Shown here piece by piece: positions 59,328-64,000 of a stretch of DNA of 64,000 nucleotides. Each line of letters begins with the position of its first letter. The stretch's first letter is position 1. Under the pieces are notes generated by a model, which searched no databases, had not been told where the DNA came from, and was given only the letters and a program-made list of their open reading frames with translations. The DNA is from Lytechinus pictus (Eukaryota > Echinodermata > Echinoidea > Temnopleuroida > Toxopneustidae). Position numbers and translations under genes: made by a program. The DNA lies in the NCBI RefSeq assembly GCF_037042905.1, contig NC_087251.1, forward strand, positions 38,250,373 to 38,314,372. The letters run 5' to 3'.

Positions 59328-60464
59328 TGGACTTGAGATGGGGATATTAAGGCTGCAGGGTCATATGCCCTTTAAAATTATTGTCTAAAATCCACAAAAT
59401 ACATAATACGAGAGAGTATCCACAAGCTGTGATTTATATTCCCTCCCATGATTCTGTTTGCATTGATTCATATTGTTGGTTGCATGATTTATTTTTTTAA
59501 TCATTTCATTCATTAGATATTTGCATGATGTTCTCCTTTTGTCATATTTTTTTAGCTTTCCAAGTACCCCGGCAACGATTATCTTTATTCTCCCTTAACA
59601 TGTCGGGTCTCTTTCTAATTATATCTTTCGAGTTGATTTGCGCTATATAATAAAACAGATATCTTGTGGATAGTTTACTTGAATTAGTTATTTCTTTTTC
59701 AAATAAAAAGCAATATCGCTTTTTCGTCAACATTTGACTTCACCAAAAAAAAACACGATACACATTATGTAAAAATAAAAGTAAACTCAGAAAACTAGAT
59801 ATTCTCTCATTAAGGCATCACAATCAACTCATTACAACATGGATTAGCAATTGTACATGTATATAAACTCTTTCAATGGCAATTTTGTCGATCGAGACGC
59901 CCTGAGGGGAGATGTAACGCCACATAATCTTGCAGCCTGCGTAATACCCCGTATCGACGCTCAACAAACACTTCCACCTTCGCGTCCCAGAAGCCGGATA
60001 ATGGACAAATCGCAAAAATAATAAGTTGTAAATAGCTTTGACATGCTAACAACCTTGGATTTGACCTCGTAGTCGGATCCTAAGTGGAAAATAATAATTG
60101 GTAATTCAATTTGCGGCGGCTGCGGGCACGACTTTGTGCCACTTTTCATTCTTCAGAGTTCGGCCCCTTGATGGAAATATGTTTCCTCGAGAACGGAGGG
60201 AGGGATGATAAAATGCATGTGAATATCAATTGACTCATCACGGACGGTAATGATTCCAGTACGCTCGTTATGTGCCATGGATAAGGGGGTGGTGGTTGTT
60301 ACTTGTTTGATTGAGCGAATGCGTCCTTTTTTAGTTACAAGTTTTCAGGCCTTATATTTGTCCATTTGGGCTTGAATAAACTTTTTTTTTAAATCAAGAC
60401 AGAGAACGCACAGAGTTTACAAGGATGCGTATAGCATTTCCATTTATTTGAAATTTTGAATGTG

Positions 60465-60600
60465 GGATTAAAGAGCACTTACGATTAAATGCCTTGCTCA
60501 CAGGCATAAAGTGCCATTGCCTGGTAGGATCGAACCTCGGACCTTTACCATGTTTACGGAAGGCTCCTCACTCGGTCACAGTACCTCCACAAAGGGGTGT
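60465..60600 (-). mobile_element. tRNA-derived SINE with a long-variable-arm tRNA head
   Basis: On the minus strand GTACTGTGACCGAGTGAGGA (box A-like) and GGTTCGATCCT (box B) enclose a long middle, suggesting a Leu/Ser-type tRNA ancestor. The body follows toward 60465 with AGCAAGGCATTTAATCG. Confidence 0.5.
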
Positions 60601-60739
60601 CGGATATTTTCATTACCGATTTTTATGCCCGCTTAGGTTATTTTTGATAACATTTTGGTGCGAATTCGCGGTTATTACTTAGTTACATACGCATCTTGTT
60701 CAGGATCACAAACAGAATTTTAAATTTTCATGAGAAAAT

Positions 60740-61047
60740 ACACGAAAATTAAATAGCTCGCGCTTCGCGCTCGCACTATATAGGGCTTATGAAATTATTT
60801 CATATTTATGTTGTTTTATAAGAATAAAGTTATGAAGTGACTGTGAGGACTCTCCCTTCAAACAAACCAAAATCAATATTGAGCGGTCGATCGGGTAAAT
60901 AATTTCGGGCCCTACCCCCCACTGGCGAAAGTTGGATCCGCCCTTGTGACACATACACAGAAAATATTGTTGCCCCCCCCCCATTAAAAAGCAGGAACCC
61001 CCGAGTGTCCCCCCCCCCCAGGAAAAAATCCTAGCTACACCACTGAC
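60740..61047. mobile_element. DNA transposon fragment ending CTAGCTACACCACTG
   Basis: Contains GCTCGCGCTTCGCGCTCGCA and C runs and ends in ATCCTAGCTACACCACTG, as at 140-241. The two regions are copies of one family. Confidence 0.45.
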
Positions 61048-61049
61048 CA

Positions 61050-62990
61050 GCGGATGGACAGGCCCTATTTATATAAAACCAGAAGAAGGTGAAATTTACG
61101 GTAAGACCAGAAGGATGACATAAAATAGTGAAAAGCTGAAAAAAAGATATATGGAGAAGAACTTGTTGAATGAATTTCAATCATCGCGTATATTATAAAA
61201 GGAAAGTAGGAAACAGAAAGGAGACGCCTACATTAAGGGGAAGTTGGACGTCACTTATTTACACTTAGACAACATGTGTTTTAAAGAGTTACTCCAGACT
61301 GAAAAAAAAAGAATGAATAAAGTATAGGAAATGAAACAAACAAAACATTGAACATCAATATCGAATGAAAAAAAAAAAGAAAAAAGCAAGGCTTGTAACT
61401 CCTAATTCAACTTAAGTTGTGATTTTTTCGGATCACGTTAAATTTGCAGCGGACGGGACATTTCAAATTTATATTATATTTGCCTACTTCTTTGTATTAT
61501 GATAAAATGTAATAATTTCCATTATCTACTACAGAAATGTAAAAATAGGATTTGCAACTCATTTCATGTGTATCATCACTGCTGTAACTTATTCGGTTAC
61601 GAGGAAAAAATGTTTTTTCTTAAATATTTCATAGAAAATGCGATTATGACATCATTATTTATTTCTTTACATATTCACGAAGACCTGCATAAAATCAGTT
61701 TATTGAAATGGTGCACAATTTCACATTTCAAACAACTCCCTTGTTTTCCATCCGATTTGGATGAAATTTTCATTGTTTTAGTTATTTGACTGTACCTTTT
61801 TATGTCAAATGTATGTTTTGGCCCGGAGCATTCCTTTTATTTATGCAGACGATTCTAAACAAATATTTTGTGTTCAAGAGTTTAATATTGGTTCCATTTA
61901 CTTTCTACTGTAAAAAAAATCCACAATCGGATGATGTATATTTATATATTTTATCTAATCTCATTTGATTGTAAACTTTTCGGATTCAATAAATATCTGT
62001 AATTTTAATGAATGAAATAACGATATTTTATGAACTAAACACACATAGATCCTATCCCAACAAACGATTAAATCTTTGAATATCAAGCAAATGAGAACAA
62101 CACAAAATATAGTGGCATTGGATAGAAAATTCACAGTCCTGAGGTTTTACTTAGAAGTGGGCCCCCCCCCTCCAATCTCTTTTTTCTTCCCACTCTATGT
62201 ACCTCCCTCTCCCTTGCCTCTCCTTCTCCCCGCTCCCTCCCCGTCTCTTCAAAATCACCGATTTGACATCAATTTATTTTAAGTTTTAGTAAAATTTATA
62301 TCAATCATAATATGCACATATCACCGAGTGAAGAAACATAAGGCTCAAGAAATGTTTTCACAATCCTTGTTTTTGGGTTAGATAATTTCGAACATAAAAT
62401 CTTCAGCAATACAAAAAAAGAAAACCGAATAAAAATTAAATTCTGATATAACTGAAGATAGTACAATTTTCAATGCATATTTTATGTATTTCAATAAATC
62501 TCATAACCAAACAAGAAATGAGATCTTTTGTATGCTCATAAATTTATGAAACGAATAATTAACAGCTTTTGTACAAGCAAAATATATATAAACACACAGG
62601 ACTTCATTATTTAATGCAATCTTTAAAGGATCTGTCAAAACATCCGATCTATTCGTGAATGTGTCCGACGAAAACACAATATGAAGGTCAATATTACCGA
62701 ATGATAATTGTTAAAACGTAACAGAAGTTTGACTGATTCTTACAATTTTGGGGGTGGACACGTGCATATTCACCAATATATCGGTTTTTCTCATGTAATC
62801 CTTCAGAGTGTATGGTCGAAATAGACACAGATCGAATAAAATTATTTATACTCTTGAAATGAAAATGATTCGACTATTCAACGATTCAAACCAGAAATAA
62901 ATTCGCAATGATTCTAAGGTCAAAAATTGATATACATTATTATACCATCCCTACTTGGTAGAACACGGTGTGTGTATCACAGAGAGTGCA
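61050..62990. other. Spacer without recognised gene
   Basis: AT-rich, with a CT-rich tract at 62160-62250. No coding or RNA gene is seen. Confidence 0.35.
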
Positions 62991-62994
62991 TAGC

Positions 62995-63240
62995 GTGGAA
63001 CACAATGTGAACTCACCTTCACACTGTTTAATTTGAGCATTTCAACAGTGTTAATCACATATTCAAACATACAGTCGACTGTGTGAACACGCTCACACTC
63101 GAGCTGTCCACAGATTGAAAATATAGCTTCACATGCATTGTTGAATTTGAGAATTTTAACAGCTAGTGTGAATAATATTTTCACATAGTTCACTATGTGA
63201 ACGCACATGTGATCACATTGTATTCGTTCCAGCGGGGATA
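62995..63240. repeat. Diverged relative of the 28.4-29.3 kb composite repeat
   Basis: TTCACACTGTTTAATTTGAGC then AACAGTGTTAATCACAT parallels the leader at 28425-28460, and CACATTGTATTCGTTCCAGC parallels the trailer TTGTGTTCTTTCCATCTGG. The 11-bp array itself is nearly absent here. Confidence 0.5.
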
Positions 63241-64000
63241 TTCTGGTCACATTAACCTTTAATTCATTCATAAAATGGAATGGTGTCAATTTTGACTGCA
63301 ATCGTATAGTGCCCTTGGGATTCAGGGTTACAGCAAAATAATTATATCAGTAAACATGAAGGGTTGCGGAAGGGTTGTTTGATTGACTTGGAATCAGTGT
63401 TCAGGGATCGTGCTGCAACTCTTAAAACAAATCACTTAAAAGTGATTAGCTGTAAAAGAGTCAGCTGGATCGATGCTATATAGTCTCATTTTACTACAAC
63501 AAAGTAATTTCGGATACACCTTGCTGACTATACTAATCTAGTCAAGTTTACTATTTTTTAAAGAGTGTTGGGCGTTGATGTCCGTGAGATCTGAACGGTG
63601 TGTCTGTAGTCATATCTGACTATGTTTTATTGGCCCCCATTCTTCACGTTATGTAAAATATTGTTAACTGTAAAATGATAGTATTTACATGCAAATAATT
63701 TTTATATATATACATATTTGGCGCAGATTATCTGCTCTCATACGTTCACATGTATATTGTTCATAGGTGCAATGGAAATATAAATTTAGATTCCATCTCT
63801 GTGTTAATCAAAGAACCATCGTGTTCCGTGAATGTAATCTAGAACATCCCTCTTAATTAACCTAATTAAACATCAACATACATTATTGGTGTGGGGGACT
63901 GGAGCCCTCCCACATAAAGTAAAACTCATTATATTTCAATAACTCTTGTTTGAAAAACATGATTTTCATCAGATTTCCTTGAATGTTTTGGCCGATTTTA
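63241..64000. other. Spacer without recognised gene
   Basis: AT-rich; nothing recognisable. Confidence 0.35.

Overview
The window is animal nuclear DNA: AT-rich, with split genes, GT-AG introns and many short inverted-repeat elements. The style of the repeats (foldbacks beginning GGGGCCCGTTTCATAAAG, tRNA-derived SINEs, CpG-poor spacers) and the gene content fit a marine invertebrate deuterostome, most likely a sea urchin or other echinoderm. The species call is inference; the eukaryotic, intron-rich nature is seen directly.

Layout. (1) 1-2300: spacer with a LINE-type reverse transcriptase tail fragment and transposon ends. (2) 2300-3000: a promoter-like block with a CRE, an NRF1-type site and a strong splice donor on the minus strand, suggesting a divergent promoter. 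(3) 3451-15190, plus strand: a GPATCH2-type gene. Eight coding exons join in frame to 567 residues ending in a G-patch. At least five of its seven introns carry a foldback element, a hAT-type transposon or a SINE. (4) 15200-24100: repeats, including a degenerate tandem array and several MITEs. (5) 24380-39589 (probably to about 40.66 kb), minus strand: seven exons that join in frame to 341 residues of a YeeE/YedE (Sulf_transp, TsuA-like) membrane transporter; its amino-terminal exon is not identified. Its introns hold an 11-bp minisatellite, tandem repeats around a splice donor, a near-perfect hairpin, a SINE, and a TATA/initiator-type candidate promoter on the opposite strand. (6) 40.7-64 kb: no gene recognised; microsatellites, further MITE copies, a SINE and a few CpG-richer blocks that remain unexplained.

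How the genes relate. The GPATCH2-type protein is expected to act in the nucleus as a G-patch cofactor of a DEAH-box helicase (DHX15/Prp43 in known systems). The transporter belongs to a family known in bacteria for thiosulfate or sulfur-compound uptake. The two genes converge tail to tail with about 9 kb of repeats between them, and nothing suggests a shared pathway. The item most worth following is the intron-bearing animal member of the bacterial YeeE/YedE family, with both cysteine loop motifs intact.
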